Assembly (NCBI RefSeq): GCF_026342015.1
Contig: NZ_JAPENL010000002.1
Span: forward strand, 315,001-379,000
Direction: 5' to 3'
From: Micromonospora lupini
GTDB lineage: Bacteria; Actinomycetota; Actinomycetes; Mycobacteriales; Micromonosporaceae
Length of the DNA: 64,000 nucleotides
Shown: positions 32,999 through 42,208 of the stretch, one piece after another
Numbering within the stretch: the first letter of the stretch is position 1
Layout: every line of letters begins with the position of its first letter
Translations under genes and position numbers: made by a program
Notes under the pieces: generated by a model
What the model was told of the DNA's origin: nothing
The model's input: the letters and a program-made list of their open reading frames with translations, nothing else
The model's database searches: none

Positions 32999-33028
32999 AC
33001 CGTAGCGCACCGACCCGGGGCACCGCAA
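32999..33028 (-). promoter_or_regulatory. Promoter of the upstream initiator tRNA copy
   Basis: On the minus strand TTGCGG (33028-33023) and TACGGT (33004-32999) are 18 bases apart, with a predicted start about six bases before the tRNA. The TACGGTTAAC block recurs as TATGGTTAAC before the other copy (32800-32805). Confidence 0.6.
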
Positions 33029-33047
33029 AACGACTCCGATACCGCCG

Positions 33048-33980
33048 TCAGCCGAGCCACTTCTCGACAGCCGCGACCGCCAGTCGACTGTCGGCGTCGA
33101 CCTGCGCGCGCTCGGCGGCGGTGTACTCCCAGCCCTGCTCCCAGAGCACCGTCACCACGTCGTCGACCCGGACCGCCCGGACCAGTCGCACCTCGTACGC
33201 GCCCGGATCGCCGATGCCCTGCGGGTACGGCGCACGCAGCTCGAACAGCACCGACTCGTCGCCGTACGCTCCCGGGTCCAGCAGTCGCTGCCGCCAGGTC
33301 CTGGGGTCGTCGGGCATCCTCTGCTCCGGGCAGGCGCGGACGGCCTGCCGCAGCTCACGCAGCGCGTCGTCGGCGCGGCCGGGACGGTAGATCGTGATGC
33401 TGTGCCGGTAACTGCCGTCCGGCACGCTCCCCACCCGGGTCTCCGGTCGCTTGTAGGCCAACGAGCGGGCACGGCGCTGCACCACAGCCGACTCGCTGGG
33501 ATACCCGGCTCCGCACAGCGCCGGCAGGACCGGGCCCGCCCCGGTCGATTCCAGGCCCGTCCGGTTGGCGGCCGCCAGGACGAAGAAGGCGCGGTCCGGG
33601 ATCGAGGTCGGTGGGCGGGCGGTCGCCGCGCCGGTGGGCTCGGCCGACCGCGTACCGCTCGGCGTGGCACGCGACGGCGTCGGAGACGAGGGTGCCGTGG
33701 ACGCCGCCGACGGGGACGGTGGTGGAGCCGACCCGGTCGGCGGCGGCGGGACCGGCGTGCCTGCCGGTGGCGGCAGCGGCGCGGACCCGTCGGCGGAGAA
33801 CGCCAGCCGCCCACCGGCGGCCACCCCGCCGAGCAGCACCGCCACCGCCAGCGCACTGCCGGCCACCTGGACCCGGGCCCGCCGGTCGGCGTGCCGCCGA
33901 ACCAGCTCGGGGTGGGCCACCTCCACACCGTCGGCCACGACGGTGAGCGACCGGTACAGGTCGGGAAGTTCAGTTGACAT
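33048..33980 (-). CDS. Membrane-anchored partner of the SigE-family sigma factor
   Basis: The 310-residue protein has a cytoplasmic N-terminus (1-37, MSTELPDLYRSLTVVADGVE), one membrane helix (about 38-58), a Pro/Ser/Thr-rich linker (about 68-125) and an exported domain of about 180 residues with four Trp or Cys-rich patches (VLPALCGAGYPSES, VRACPEQRMP). The layout is typical for transmembrane regulators of ECF sigma factors, with a short inside arm to hold sigma and a sensor outside. It overlaps the sigma gene by 11 bases. No classical anti-sigma zinc motif is present. Confidence 0.7.
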   Translation of the reverse strand: MSTELPDLYRSLTVVADGVEVAHPELVRRHADRRARVQVAGSALAVAVLLGGVAAGGRLAFSADGSAPLPPPAGTPVPPPPTGSAPPPSPSAASTAPSSPTPSRATPSGTRSAEPTGAATARPPTSIPDRAFFVLAAANRTGLESTGAGPVLPALCGAGYPSESAVVQRRARSLAYKRPETRVGSVPDGSYRHSITIYRPGRADDALRELRQAVRACPEQRMPDDPRTWRQRLLDPGAYGDESVLFELRAPYPQGIGDPGAYEVRLVRAVRVDDVVTVLWEQGWEYTAAERAQVDADSRLAVAAVEKWLG

Positions 33981-34479
33981 CGTTCGCCTCCAGCTCGTCG
34001 ATGTGGACGTCGGGCAGCAGTACGGCCAGCCGGGACCGACCTCGCGACAACCAGGACTTGACGGTGCCGAGCGGGACGCCGGCCTCCCGGGCGATCTCCT
34101 CGACAGGCATGTCGAACAGGTAGTGCAGGGCAAGCGCCTGTCGCTGCGTCGCCGGCAGTTGGCGAAGGGCGCGGACGAGCAGCACCCCGTTCTCGCTCGG
34201 CGGCGGCGTGGTCGGTGGCGGCCCGCTGCGGCTCACCATCGCGCGCCAGCGGTGCAGGTGCCGCCAGCGGTCGTTCGCCAGCCGGGACACCACCAACCGC
34301 AGCCACGCCTCGGGCGCCGGATGCTCGGACAGTCGCCCCCACTGCCGCCAGGCCCGCGCAAACGCCTCCTGAACGAGGTCCTGCGCCTCGGTGTGGTCAC
34401 CGCTCACCGCGTAGCCGTAGCTCATCATCCGCCGGGCGGTGCTGCGGTAGAACTCGTCGAAGCTCTGTGCGTGCCTCAC
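33970..34479 (-). CDS. SigE-family ECF RNA polymerase sigma factor
   Basis: The 169-residue protein belongs to the actinobacterial SigE group. Region 2 includes FDEFYRSTARRMMSYGYAVS and HTEAQDLVQEAFARAWRQW. Region 4 shows HYLFDMPVEEIAREAGVPLG and TVKSWLSRGRSRL. It likely controls a cell-envelope or unknown stress regulon together with the overlapping membrane protein. The ATG start is used. The binding motif cannot be derived from this window. Confidence 0.9.
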   Translation of the reverse strand: MRHAQSFDEFYRSTARRMMSYGYAVSGDHTEAQDLVQEAFARAWRQWGRLSEHPAPEAWLRLVVSRLANDRWRHLHRWRAMVSRSGPPPTTPPPSENGVLLVRALRQLPATQRQALALHYLFDMPVEEIAREAGVPLGTVKSWLSRGRSRLAVLLPDVHIDELEANDVN

Positions 34480-34597
34480 GCCTGCCCCCTTGTCCGCCCC
34501 CGTTGCATCAAGGACGGCGGGGAGTGGTCGCGGGTTGCGGCTCAGCCGGACAAAGCATGTCGGAGAGGCGACAGGCCGGCATAACGTACGGATATGA

Positions 34598-34645
34598 CGG
34601 AGCCCTCGACGTCAGGACCGCGCGGGTCCGACGACGAGGGCTCCG
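34598..34645. terminator. Hairpin between the UPF0182 gene and the ECF sigma region
   Basis: CGGAGCCCTCG (34598-34608) and CGAGGGCTCCG (34635-34645) form an 11-bp perfect stem, and the loop holds a second hairpin GGACC/GGTCC. It lies 22 bases downstream of the UPF0182 stop codon. No T-tract. Confidence 0.65.
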
Positions 34646-34666
34646 GGGTGCTCCTCGGGTGGCCGG

Positions 34667-37600
34667 TCAGCCGCCCGGGGTGGCGCTGGGCGACGGCGGC
34701 GGCGCGCTGCCGCTCGGCGTACCACCGGGATTGGCGGCCTGCTGCGCCTGCTGGAACGCGGTGAGCGCCTCGTCCAACGCCTTGAGCGCGCGACCGTACC
34801 GCTCGAAGTCGCCGGAGGTCTGCGCGGCGCGGACCTCGGTGATGGCGGCCTGCACCCGGTCCGCGGCGGTGGCCAGCTGGCCGGTCGGCGGCGGGTTGGT
34901 GCCGCCTGGCGTCGGCGTCCCGGTCGGGGTCGCGGTCGGCGACGGGTTGGTCGGGTTGCCCCCCGTGGTCGGCGGCGGCGAGGTGCCCTGCCCGGCCCGT
35001 TTACCCTGCTCGACCAACTGTTTGATGCCGTCGTTGATGTTGTCGGCGAGCGCCACGAACGAGCCGCCGTCACCGTAGGAGAGCAGCACCTTCTGCAGCA
35101 GCGGGTACGCGTCCTGCTGGTTGCTCTTCACGTAGACAGGCTCGACGTAGAGCATGCCGTCGGCGAAGGGCAGCGAGAGCAGGTTGCCGTACTGGACCTG
35201 CGCCTGGTTGCTGGAGAGCAGGTTGAGCTGCTGGCGGATGTTCGCGTTGTTTGTCATCTGCTGGTGCACCTGCACCGGCCCGGATATCCGGGTCTGGTCC
35301 GGCAGCTCCAGCACCTCCAGCCGGGGCTTCCCGTCGACGTACGACCCGGAGATCAGCGCGGCCAGGTTCTGCCGGCCGTTCGGGGTGACCGCCGAGGTGA
35401 GCTGGAACCGCGGGCCCTCCTGGCCCGGGAACTGGGTGAACAGGTAGTACGGAGGCTGCTTCTGGCCGCTGTCCGGAGCGTCCGGCACGTTCGGCACCTG
35501 CCAGAAGTCCTGTGCGGAGTAGAAGTCACCCGGGTTGGTCACGTGGAACTTGGTGAGCAGGTTGCGCTGCACCTTGAACATGTCGGCCGGGTAGCGCAGG
35601 TGCTCCGTCAGCTCGACCGGGATGTCCGCCTTCGGCTTGATCAGGTCCCCGCCGAACGCCTTGTTCCACGCCTTGAGCACCGGATCGGTGTCGTCGTACT
35701 CGTAGAGCGTCACGGTGCCGTCGTACGCGTCGACGGTGGCCTTCACCGAGTTGCGCATGTAGTTGACGTTCTCCCGGGCGAGCTGGAAGGTGCCCCGGTT
35801 GGTCAACTCGTCGGTCGTCTCGGTCTGCAGGTTGACCCGCTCCGCGTACGGGTAGGTCGCCGCCGTCGTGTAGCCGTCGACGATCCACTGCACCCGGCCG
35901 TCGACCACCGCCGGGTACGGATCGCCGTCCAGTGTGAGGAACGGCGCGACCTTCTCCACCCGGTCGCGCGGGTTGCGCACGTACAGCAGCCTGGAGTCCT
36001 TGTTCACCGCCTCGGAGAGCAGGAAGTTCGACTCCTGCTCCTTGATGGCGTACAGCAGCCGCCGGGTGAAGGAGCCGATCTTGACGCCGCCCGCACCGGT
36101 GTAGGTGTAGGACTCGCCGCCGCCCTCACCGACCGGCCTGTCGAACTCGGCCTTCTTGTTCGGGTCCGACTGCCCGACGATGGCGTAGTCGTCGGCCGCC
36201 ATCCGCTCGCCGTAGTAGATGCGCGGCTGCTTGGCCGGGATCTGCTCGGTCTGCGAGGAGCACGCCTCCTGGGTCTTCTCGCCGAGGAAGCCGGAGACGA
36301 AGAACGGCTGCCCGCCGCACACCACCTGGTTCGCCGGCGCGGCCACCAGCCCGTACCCGTGGGTGTAGACGGTGTGCCTGTTGATCCAGGTGTTCTGCTG
36401 GTCGGTCAGCTCGCCGTAGTTGATCTCACGGACGCCGACGACGTAGTCGGAGGTCTTGCCGTTCACCCCGTACCTGTCGATGTCCAGCTTGGGGCCGAAG
36501 TCGTAGAAGCCCCGCACCTGCTGGAGCTGGGTGTACGTCTCGCTCACCAACTGTGGGTCGAGCAGCCGCACGTTCGACACCACAGACGTGTCGGTGGCGA
36601 GGTTCCCCGGTGGGGTGAGGTTGCTGGCCGCGTACGGGGTGGTCTCGGTGGCCCCCAGCCCGAACGCCGCACGCGTCGCGTCGATGCTGCGCTGGATGTA
36701 CGGCGCCTCCTTGTCCTTGGCGCTCGGCTTCACCTCGAAGGTCTGCACCGCCCAGGGGTAGATGCCGCCGATCGCCACCGCGGAGACACCCAGCAGAGCG
36801 AGCGAGATGCCCGGCCAGACCAGGTTCCGCATCCAGGCGTTGGAGAACACGATGATCGCGATCGCCACGACGATCGAGATGTACGCCAGGATCTCCTTCG
36901 CCGGCAGCAGCGCGTTGACGTCGGCGTAGCCGGCGCCGTACAGCTTGGCGCCCTCGTTGTACTCAAGCAGCATCGCGCGGCGGTCCAGCACGTACGCCAG
37001 GGCCTTGAGCAGCACGAACACCGCGACGAGGGTGCTCAGATGGGCGCGCGCGGCGTTGCTCATCCGGTCACCGACGCCCTGCAGCCGAACCCCGCCGAAG
37101 AGGTAGTGCACCGCCAGCGCGCCGATCAGGGCCAGCACCACGGCGGTGAAGCCGACACCGAGCAGGTAGCGCCAGAACGGCAACTGGAAGACGTAGAAGC
37201 CGATGTCCACCCCGAACTCCGGGTCCTTGACCCCGAAGTCACCACCGTTGCGAAAGAGCAGCCACTGGTTCCACCGGCTCTGCGCGGACAGACCGGCGAA
37301 GAGCCCGACCACGGCGGCGGTGAGCGCGATCCAGGTGCCGAGGCGCGGGCTGAGCGCCATCCGGTAACGCTCCAGGGTGGCCTGCTCCACCGAGTGCGGC
37401 CGCAGCCGCGGACGCAGCCGATATGCCAGCCAGAGGTTGCCGCCGACGACCACCGCCATGCCGAGGCCGATGACGAGGAACAGCGTCAGCCGGGTGACGA
37501 GCACACCTGTGAAGACCTCGGTGTAGCGGACCTCGTCGAACCAGAGCCAGTCCGTCCAGGCCTGAACACCCCAGCCGAGCAGGGTGAAGAGCACGAACAC

Positions 37601-37675
37601 CCCGACCAGGACAGCGATGGTGACGCGGCCGCGCCGGCTCATCCTCGGCAGGGGGCTGCTGCTACGCATTACCAC
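34667..37675 (-). CDS. UPF0182 family membrane protein (Rv3193c-like)
   Basis: The 1002-residue protein has seven or so hydrophobic segments in the first 330 residues. A large exported domain follows with family motifs (AYPYAERVNLQTE, YVRNPRDRVEKVAPFL), and the C-terminus is a Pro/Thr-rich linker plus a helical tail. The role of UPF0182 is unknown, but it is one of the most conserved membrane proteins of Actinobacteria and begins the syntenic block that leads to uvrD2. GTG 37675 follows GGAG by seven bases; ATG 37669 is an alternative. Confidence 0.92.
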   Translation of the reverse strand: MVMRSSSPLPRMSRRGRVTIAVLVGVFVLFTLLGWGVQAWTDWLWFDEVRYTEVFTGVLVTRLTLFLVIGLGMAVVVGGNLWLAYRLRPRLRPHSVEQATLERYRMALSPRLGTWIALTAAVVGLFAGLSAQSRWNQWLLFRNGGDFGVKDPEFGVDIGFYVFQLPFWRYLLGVGFTAVVLALIGALAVHYLFGGVRLQGVGDRMSNAARAHLSTLVAVFVLLKALAYVLDRRAMLLEYNEGAKLYGAGYADVNALLPAKEILAYISIVVAIAIIVFSNAWMRNLVWPGISLALLGVSAVAIGGIYPWAVQTFEVKPSAKDKEAPYIQRSIDATRAAFGLGATETTPYAASNLTPPGNLATDTSVVSNVRLLDPQLVSETYTQLQQVRGFYDFGPKLDIDRYGVNGKTSDYVVGVREINYGELTDQQNTWINRHTVYTHGYGLVAAPANQVVCGGQPFFVSGFLGEKTQEACSSQTEQIPAKQPRIYYGERMAADDYAIVGQSDPNKKAEFDRPVGEGGGESYTYTGAGGVKIGSFTRRLLYAIKEQESNFLLSEAVNKDSRLLYVRNPRDRVEKVAPFLTLDGDPYPAVVDGRVQWIVDGYTTAATYPYAERVNLQTETTDELTNRGTFQLARENVNYMRNSVKATVDAYDGTVTLYEYDDTDPVLKAWNKAFGGDLIKPKADIPVELTEHLRYPADMFKVQRNLLTKFHVTNPGDFYSAQDFWQVPNVPDAPDSGQKQPPYYLFTQFPGQEGPRFQLTSAVTPNGRQNLAALISGSYVDGKPRLEVLELPDQTRISGPVQVHQQMTNNANIRQQLNLLSSNQAQVQYGNLLSLPFADGMLYVEPVYVKSNQQDAYPLLQKVLLSYGDGGSFVALADNINDGIKQLVEQGKRAGQGTSPPPTTGGNPTNPSPTATPTGTPTPGGTNPPPTGQLATAADRVQAAITEVRAAQTSGDFERYGRALKALDEALTAFQQAQQAANPGGTPSGSAPPPSPSATPGG

Positions 37676-37765
37676 TGTTGGCTCCGCACGCTCGATGTGA
37701 TCGGCTCCGATCAGGCACCCAGAGTACGGGGTGTTCCTGAGCGTGTCGGGGCACGGTCACACCGG

Positions 37766-38779
37766 TCAGCAGCGGGTCGGCTGACCACCCGCCCGCAACG
37801 TCTCCAGAGCGGTGAGCGCCTCGTCCAGCGAGCCCACCTTCAGCAACGGCAGGTCGGGCTGCGGATTGCGGACCGCCTCGGCGCAGTTGTCCGCCGGCAC
37901 CAGGAATACCTTGGCCCCCGCATGCTTCGCGCCGACAAGCTTCTGGGCGATCCCGCCGATCGGGCCGACGGTGCCCTCGTCGTCGATGGTGCCGGTGCCC
38001 GCGATGACCTTCCCGCCGGTGAGGTCGGCCGGGGTCAGCTTGTCCACGATGCCCAGGGCGAACATCAGGCCGGCGCTCGGCCCACCGATGTCCCCCAGGT
38101 CGATGCCGAGCGTGAACGGGTGCGGCTGCTGCTGGTCGATCTCGACGCCGATCCGCGGCCGGCCGTCCTGCTCCCGGCTCGTCACCGTCGCGGTGGCCGC
38201 CGCGCCGTCGCGCGTGTAAGCGATCCGCAGGGCCGTACCGGACGGCTTGGCCCGGATCAGCTCGGTGACCTTGGCGGCCACCGGCACCGGCTGACCGTCG
38301 ACCGAGGTGACCACGTCGCCGACCTTGAGCACCCCGGCGGACGGGCCGTCCGCGGCGACCGTCTTGATCACTACCTGCACCGGGAAGCCCAGCTCACGCA
38401 GCGCGGCCGTCTCGGCGCTGGTCTGCGAGACCTTGAAGTCCTCGGCGTTGCGCTGCTCGACCTGCTCCGTCGACTCCCCCGGCGGGTAGACCAGCTCGCG
38501 CGGCACCACCGCCTCGTCGTCGGAGAACCAGCCGGCGATCGCCGAACGGAGCCGCACCGTGGGCTGCACCCCCACTGTCGTCAGCCGGAGCTGGCCGGCG
38601 GAGGTGGAGGTCTCCCGGCCGGTGACCTGGATGACCTCCTTGCCATCGGCAGTGCCGAGGGTGTTGACCGTCGGGCCCGGGCCGAGCACCACGTACGGGA
38701 TCGGCACCCGGAGCACCCCGATGCTCAGCAGGGCGGTGAACAGGGCACCGAGCAGGACCGTCAGGCCGCGACGTCTCAT
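37766..38779 (-). CDS. PDZ and Lon-like (S16) membrane protease, YlbL type
   Basis: The 337-residue protein has an N-terminal anchor (about 5-25), a PDZ domain (about 130-215, GPSAGVLKVGDVVTSVDGQP) and a C-terminal S16 domain with catalytic Ser in GDIGGPSAGLMFALGI and Lys in GIAQKLVGAKHAGAKVF. This matches Rv3194c and Bacillus YlbL, which cut substrates at the membrane, for example a cell-division inhibitor in Bacillus. ATG 38779 gives the anchor at once. It is divergent from the zincin gene. Confidence 0.92.
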   Translation of the reverse strand: MRRRGLTVLLGALFTALLSIGVLRVPIPYVVLGPGPTVNTLGTADGKEVIQVTGRETSTSAGQLRLTTVGVQPTVRLRSAIAGWFSDDEAVVPRELVYPPGESTEQVEQRNAEDFKVSQTSAETAALRELGFPVQVVIKTVAADGPSAGVLKVGDVVTSVDGQPVPVAAKVTELIRAKPSGTALRIAYTRDGAAATATVTSREQDGRPRIGVEIDQQQPHPFTLGIDLGDIGGPSAGLMFALGIVDKLTPADLTGGKVIAGTGTIDDEGTVGPIGGIAQKLVGAKHAGAKVFLVPADNCAEAVRNPQPDLPLLKVGSLDEALTALETLRAGGQPTRC

Positions 38780-38894
38780 GCGCCAGAGCGTACCGATTGC
38801 TCCGGGCCCGCCCGATGGATGCGCCACGCGACTTCGCCCTCAGCGCAACGCCAGCGGCGGCTACCAGGGGCGCGGCGCGCGTACCGTAGACGTC

Positions 38895-40220
38895 GTGCCT
38901 GATATTCCGTTCGGTTTCGCGCTCCCGGGTGGGCAACCACCAGACCCCAACGATCCCGCGCAGATGCAGCAGTTCATGTCGCAGTTGCAGCACCTGCTCT
39001 CGGCGCCGGGCAGCGGGCCGGTCAACTGGGACCTGGCCCGGCAGGTGGCGGCCAGCCAGCTCGCCGCCGCCGGCGACCCGGCGGTCTCCCCGTACGAGCG
39101 CAACGCGGTCGAGGAGGCGTTGCGCCTGGCCGACCTGTGGTTGGAGCCGGCCTCGTCCTGGCCGTCGGGCATCCAGTCCCCGGTCGCCTGGAACCGCAAT
39201 GAGTGGATCTTCAAGACGCTCGACGTGTGGCGCAAGCTCTGCGATCCGGTGGCCAGCCGCATGGTCGGCGCGATGGGTGACCTGGTGCCGCCGGAGGCGC
39301 GCGCCCAGCTCGGCCCGATGCAGTCGATGGTCGCCAGCCTCGGTGGCGCGCTCTTCGGCGGTCAGCTGGGGCAGGCCCTCGGCTCGCTCGCCGCGGAGGT
39401 GCTCTCCGCCGGCGACATCGGGCTGCCGCTCGGCCCGGCAGGCACGGCCGCGCTGATCCCGGCCAACATCCGCGCGTACGGCGAGGGCCTGGAGCTGCCC
39501 GAGGACGAGGTGCGCCTCTACGTGGCCCTGCGCGAGGCCGCCCACCAGCGGCTGTTCCAGCACGTCCCGTGGTTGCGCGGGCACGTGCTCAGCGCCGTGG
39601 AGATGTACGCCTCGGGCATCCGGGTCAACCGCGAGGCGATCGAGGAGGCGATGGGCCGCGTCGACCCGACCGACCCGGAGTCGATGCAGGCGATCGCCCT
39701 GGAAGGCATCTTCACACCCGAGGACAGCCCGGCGCAGAAGGCCTCGCTGGCCCGGTTGGAGACCGCGCTGGCCCTGGTCGAGGGCTGGGTGTGCCACGTG
39801 GTGGACAGCGCGGCCAGCGACCGCCTGCCCAACGTCGTCCGGCTGGGCGAGGCGTTCCGCCGCCGCCGGGCCGCCGGCGGCCCCGCCGAGCAGACCTTCG
39901 CCGCGCTCGTCGGCCTGGAGCTGCGCCCCCGTCGGCTGCGCGAGGCGGCGGCCCTGTGGGCGGCACTCACCCAGCACCGCGGCATCGAAGGCCGGGACGC
40001 CGTCTGGGGCCACCCCGACCTGCTCCCGTCGGACGACGACTTCGCCGACCCGGTGGCCTTCGCGATGAACGACACGGACCTGAGCGAGCTGGACAGCTTC
40101 GACTTCACCGCTCCCGGTGGAGTGGAGGAGAAGGCCCCCGGGCAGTCGGATCAACCGGATCAACCTGGGCAGTCGGGTCGGTCCGACGAGACCGACGGCG
40201 AGGGCGACGCCAAGTCCTGA
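38895..40220 (+). CDS. DUF2342 zinc-dependent metalloprotease-like protein (Rv3195-like)
   Basis: The 441-residue protein has the coenzyme-F420-like hydrolase/DUF2342 signature with LREAAHQRLFQHVPW near residue 218, where the His/Glu pattern is thought to bind zinc, and FMSQLQHLLSAPGSGPVNWD near the start. The C-terminal 45 residues are acidic and repeat-rich (QSDQPDQPGQSG). It is annotated as a zincin of unknown substrate. GTG 38895 gives the conserved N-terminus PDIPFGF. Divergent from the YlbL gene; a strong hairpin follows. Confidence 0.87.
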   Translation: MPDIPFGFALPGGQPPDPNDPAQMQQFMSQLQHLLSAPGSGPVNWDLARQVAASQLAAAGDPAVSPYERNAVEEALRLADLWLEPASSWPSGIQSPVAWNRNEWIFKTLDVWRKLCDPVASRMVGAMGDLVPPEARAQLGPMQSMVASLGGALFGGQLGQALGSLAAEVLSAGDIGLPLGPAGTAALIPANIRAYGEGLELPEDEVRLYVALREAAHQRLFQHVPWLRGHVLSAVEMYASGIRVNREAIEEAMGRVDPTDPESMQAIALEGIFTPEDSPAQKASLARLETALALVEGWVCHVVDSAASDRLPNVVRLGEAFRRRRAAGGPAEQTFAALVGLELRPRRLREAAALWAALTQHRGIEGRDAVWGHPDLLPSDDDFADPVAFAMNDTDLSELDSFDFTAPGGVEEKAPGQSDQPDQPGQSGRSDETDGEGDAKS

Positions 40221-40239
40221 CGTCCGCGCATCGACGTCC

Positions 40240-40280
40240 CGCGCCGGGTGCCCGCAGATCGACGGCGGGCACCCGGCGCG
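40240..40280. terminator. 16-bp perfect hairpin terminator
   Basis: Arms 40240-40255 and 40265-40280 are fully complementary around nine bases, 19 bases after the zincin stop codon and facing the convergent gene at 40353. Confidence 0.8.
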
Positions 40281-40352
40281 GCCGACGGACCTGGCCGGTC
40301 GACGCGGCTGGCCGGCGGTGGCTCGGGTCTTGTCGGCGGGCAGGCTGACGGT

Positions 40353-40961
40353 TCAGCCGGGTCTGCCCGACCCGGAGAGAAGCGCGCGAGTCGCTTCCCA
40401 ACCCTCGAAGGCTGGGTCAAGGGTGGCCAGGTCAGCCGGGCCGCGCAGTCGGCGCCAGCCCGTGGTGACCGCCACGTCACCAGGGTGCGGGGCATTGGCG
40501 CGCGCCTGAGCCGGCGTCGCCGTGTCCAACTCAAGCGTCGGTAGCCAGTCCGGCGCGGGCAGCCGTACCGCAACCCCGAGCAGACCCGGGCCGCCGCCCT
40601 CGACAGGAGCCACCGCGACCGGTCGGGTGGTGAGGGGGCGCAGCAGCTTGCCGACGGTCAGTGCGGGCAGGTCAGGCACGTCACTGACCAGCACGGCCGC
40701 CTGGTCGTAGCCCTCCAGCGCGGCGAACACGGCGTTCGGCGTCGACTCGGCCACCTCGTACACCGTCGTGCCGGGCCAGACCAACGCGTCGGCGAGGGCC
40801 CGGTCGGCGGGGGTGACCGCGACCGCGACCTCCACCTCGTTGAGCGTGGCGAACAGGTCGATGACGTCTTCCGCGAGGGCCGCTCGCCATTCGGCCCGGT
40901 CGACGCCCGGCGGTGACCAGGGAACCGGCCCGAGCAACGCCACTACCACCCGTCGTGCCAC
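40353..40961 (-). CDS. DUF2064-like protein (nucleotidyl/glycosyltransferase-A fold)
   Basis: The 202-residue protein begins MARRVVVALLGPVPWSPPG and has VLVSDVPDLPALTVGKLLRPL, a pattern of the DUF2064/CofC-like GT-A fold where the SDxPxLP loop holds metal and nucleotide. Activity is not known. It is convergent with the zincin gene. Confidence 0.65.
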   Translation of the reverse strand: MARRVVVALLGPVPWSPPGVDRAEWRAALAEDVIDLFATLNEVEVAVAVTPADRALADALVWPGTTVYEVAESTPNAVFAALEGYDQAAVLVSDVPDLPALTVGKLLRPLTTRPVAVAPVEGGGPGLLGVAVRLPAPDWLPTLELDTATPAQARANAPHPGDVAVTTGWRRLRGPADLATLDPAFEGWEATRALLSGSGRPG

Positions 40962-41039
40962 ACCCCGACCCTAGCGCCCACCCCGACCGCCCCGACCACC
41001 CGCTCGCCGGGCACGGCCAGCCCCGCCCGCGCGAAGGCG

Positions 41040-41116
41040 TGATCGACTCGCCTTCCTTGAAGTCGTGGTCTCCGGAGGGCATCGACAGCGCGGGTTCCAG
41101 GAACACGAGTCGATCA
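41040..41116. repeat. 77-bp imperfect hairpin element with 11-bp terminal inverted repeats
   Basis: TGATCGACTCG (41040-41050) and CGAGTCGATCA (41106-41116) are perfect terminal inverted repeats, and the inner sequences continue to pair partly (TTCCT with AGGAA). It is in the 189-bp gap between two minus-strand genes. The shape recalls a miniature inverted-repeat element; no target duplication was recognised. Confidence 0.6.
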
Positions 41117-41150
41117 ACCTCGGCAGCCCGGCGACTCGGGACATTCTTGA

Positions 41151-41684
41151 TCAGGTGGGGACGGGGGTGCAGGAGGCGGCGGCGACGCCTTCGAGGTAGC
41201 CGCGGGCGCGCTCCGACTTGGGGTAGCGGCCGACGAGTGCCCAGAAGCGGGCGTTGTGGCTGGGCACGATGAGGTGGGTCAGCTCGTGCAGCAGCACATA
41301 GTCGATCACCCAGTCGGGCATGTCCTGGACGCGGTGCGAGATGCGGATGCTGCGGTCGGCGGGCGTGCAGGAGCCCCAGCGGCCGTTCTGGTTGGTGACC
41401 CAGCGGACACTTGCGGGCACCGCCTTCACGCCGTAGCCGCCGAGGTAGAGGTCGATCAGCCGGTTGGCACGGGCGACCAGTTCGTCGTCCGAGCGGGCGA
41501 GCCGACCCTCGCGGGCGGCGAGTCGCGCCAACATGCGGTCGACCCACTCGCTCTCCTCGGCCCGGGAGAACTGGTCCGGGATGAGGACGACCACGCGCTC
41601 ACCGTCACGGTACGCAGACACCGTGCGTCGCCGACGCTGGCTGCGCCGCACCTCGACGACCGGCTTACGCGTCCCCGCCATCAC
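41151..41684 (-). CDS. M48/YgjP-type zinc metallopeptidase
   Basis: The 177-residue protein shows LHELTHLIVPSHNARFW, the HExxH zinc site with a third His, and the preceding RWGSCTPADRSIRISHRVQ typical of the YgjP/DUF45 subgroup. The first 15 residues are very basic. The target is unknown. Two starts (codons 1 and 2) are nearly equal. An AT-rich region with an imperfect hairpin lies upstream. Confidence 0.88.
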   Translation of the reverse strand: MMAGTRKPVVEVRRSQRRRRTVSAYRDGERVVVLIPDQFSRAEESEWVDRMLARLAAREGRLARSDDELVARANRLIDLYLGGYGVKAVPASVRWVTNQNGRWGSCTPADRSIRISHRVQDMPDWVIDYVLLHELTHLIVPSHNARFWALVGRYPKSERARGYLEGVAAASCTPVPT

Positions 41685-42208
41685 TGGCCCGCGCAGCCTC
41701 GGCTACGTGTCACGAAGGAAAGCTAATGCGTACTGACCAGGGGTCCGCAAGGGTCAACCGCACGACACGCGCCCAAAAAATGGTGATTGGTCGTCAGGCG
41801 TCCCGAAAATTTCTTGGGCCGGTGGTCGCCGGGACTCCGCCGGGCCGTCTCGTCACCCACCGTGTACGCCGACGGCGCGCCGCCGCGCGGCTCCCCTCCA
41901 CCGTAGGTGATCACCGAGTCCGGCGCCGCCGCGGGGGCACTCGCACGGGTGGCTGTGAGGGTTTGGTCGGCGTGTCCCCGCCAAACTGACTTATCCGACC
42001 TATTTCGCCATGCACACTCTCGACGTCGACTTGCTCACAGTGTCGATGCACAGCTGACATGGAACTGCCCAGACCTGGGTAGGGTCCGCGGACCAGCGGT
42101 CACGGAGGTGGCCGTGGAGTGAGACCCAGCGCCGGCGCCCCGTGTGGCCCGCCGCCGGGCACCCCGCCGGGACCGTATTGACCGGCGGACGAGACGAGGA
42201 GGGGCACC
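41685..42208. other. 524-bp intergenic region between divergent genes
   Basis: No gene is supported. It holds an imperfect hairpin (GCCCAAAAAAT from 41775 with ATTTCTTGGGC ending at 41821) in an AT-rich patch, a GGTGATCACC palindrome near 41906, and a possible promoter for the DUF5679 gene (TTGCTC-N18-TGACAT near 42030-42060). These signals are weak and unproven. Confidence 0.4.

Noticed and set aside
35264..38902. 1212-codon plus-strand open frame
   Set aside because: It is antisense to the UPF0182 and YlbL genes, which have recognised domains; its sequence is low-complexity Arg, Gly, Val and His as expected from the complementary frame.
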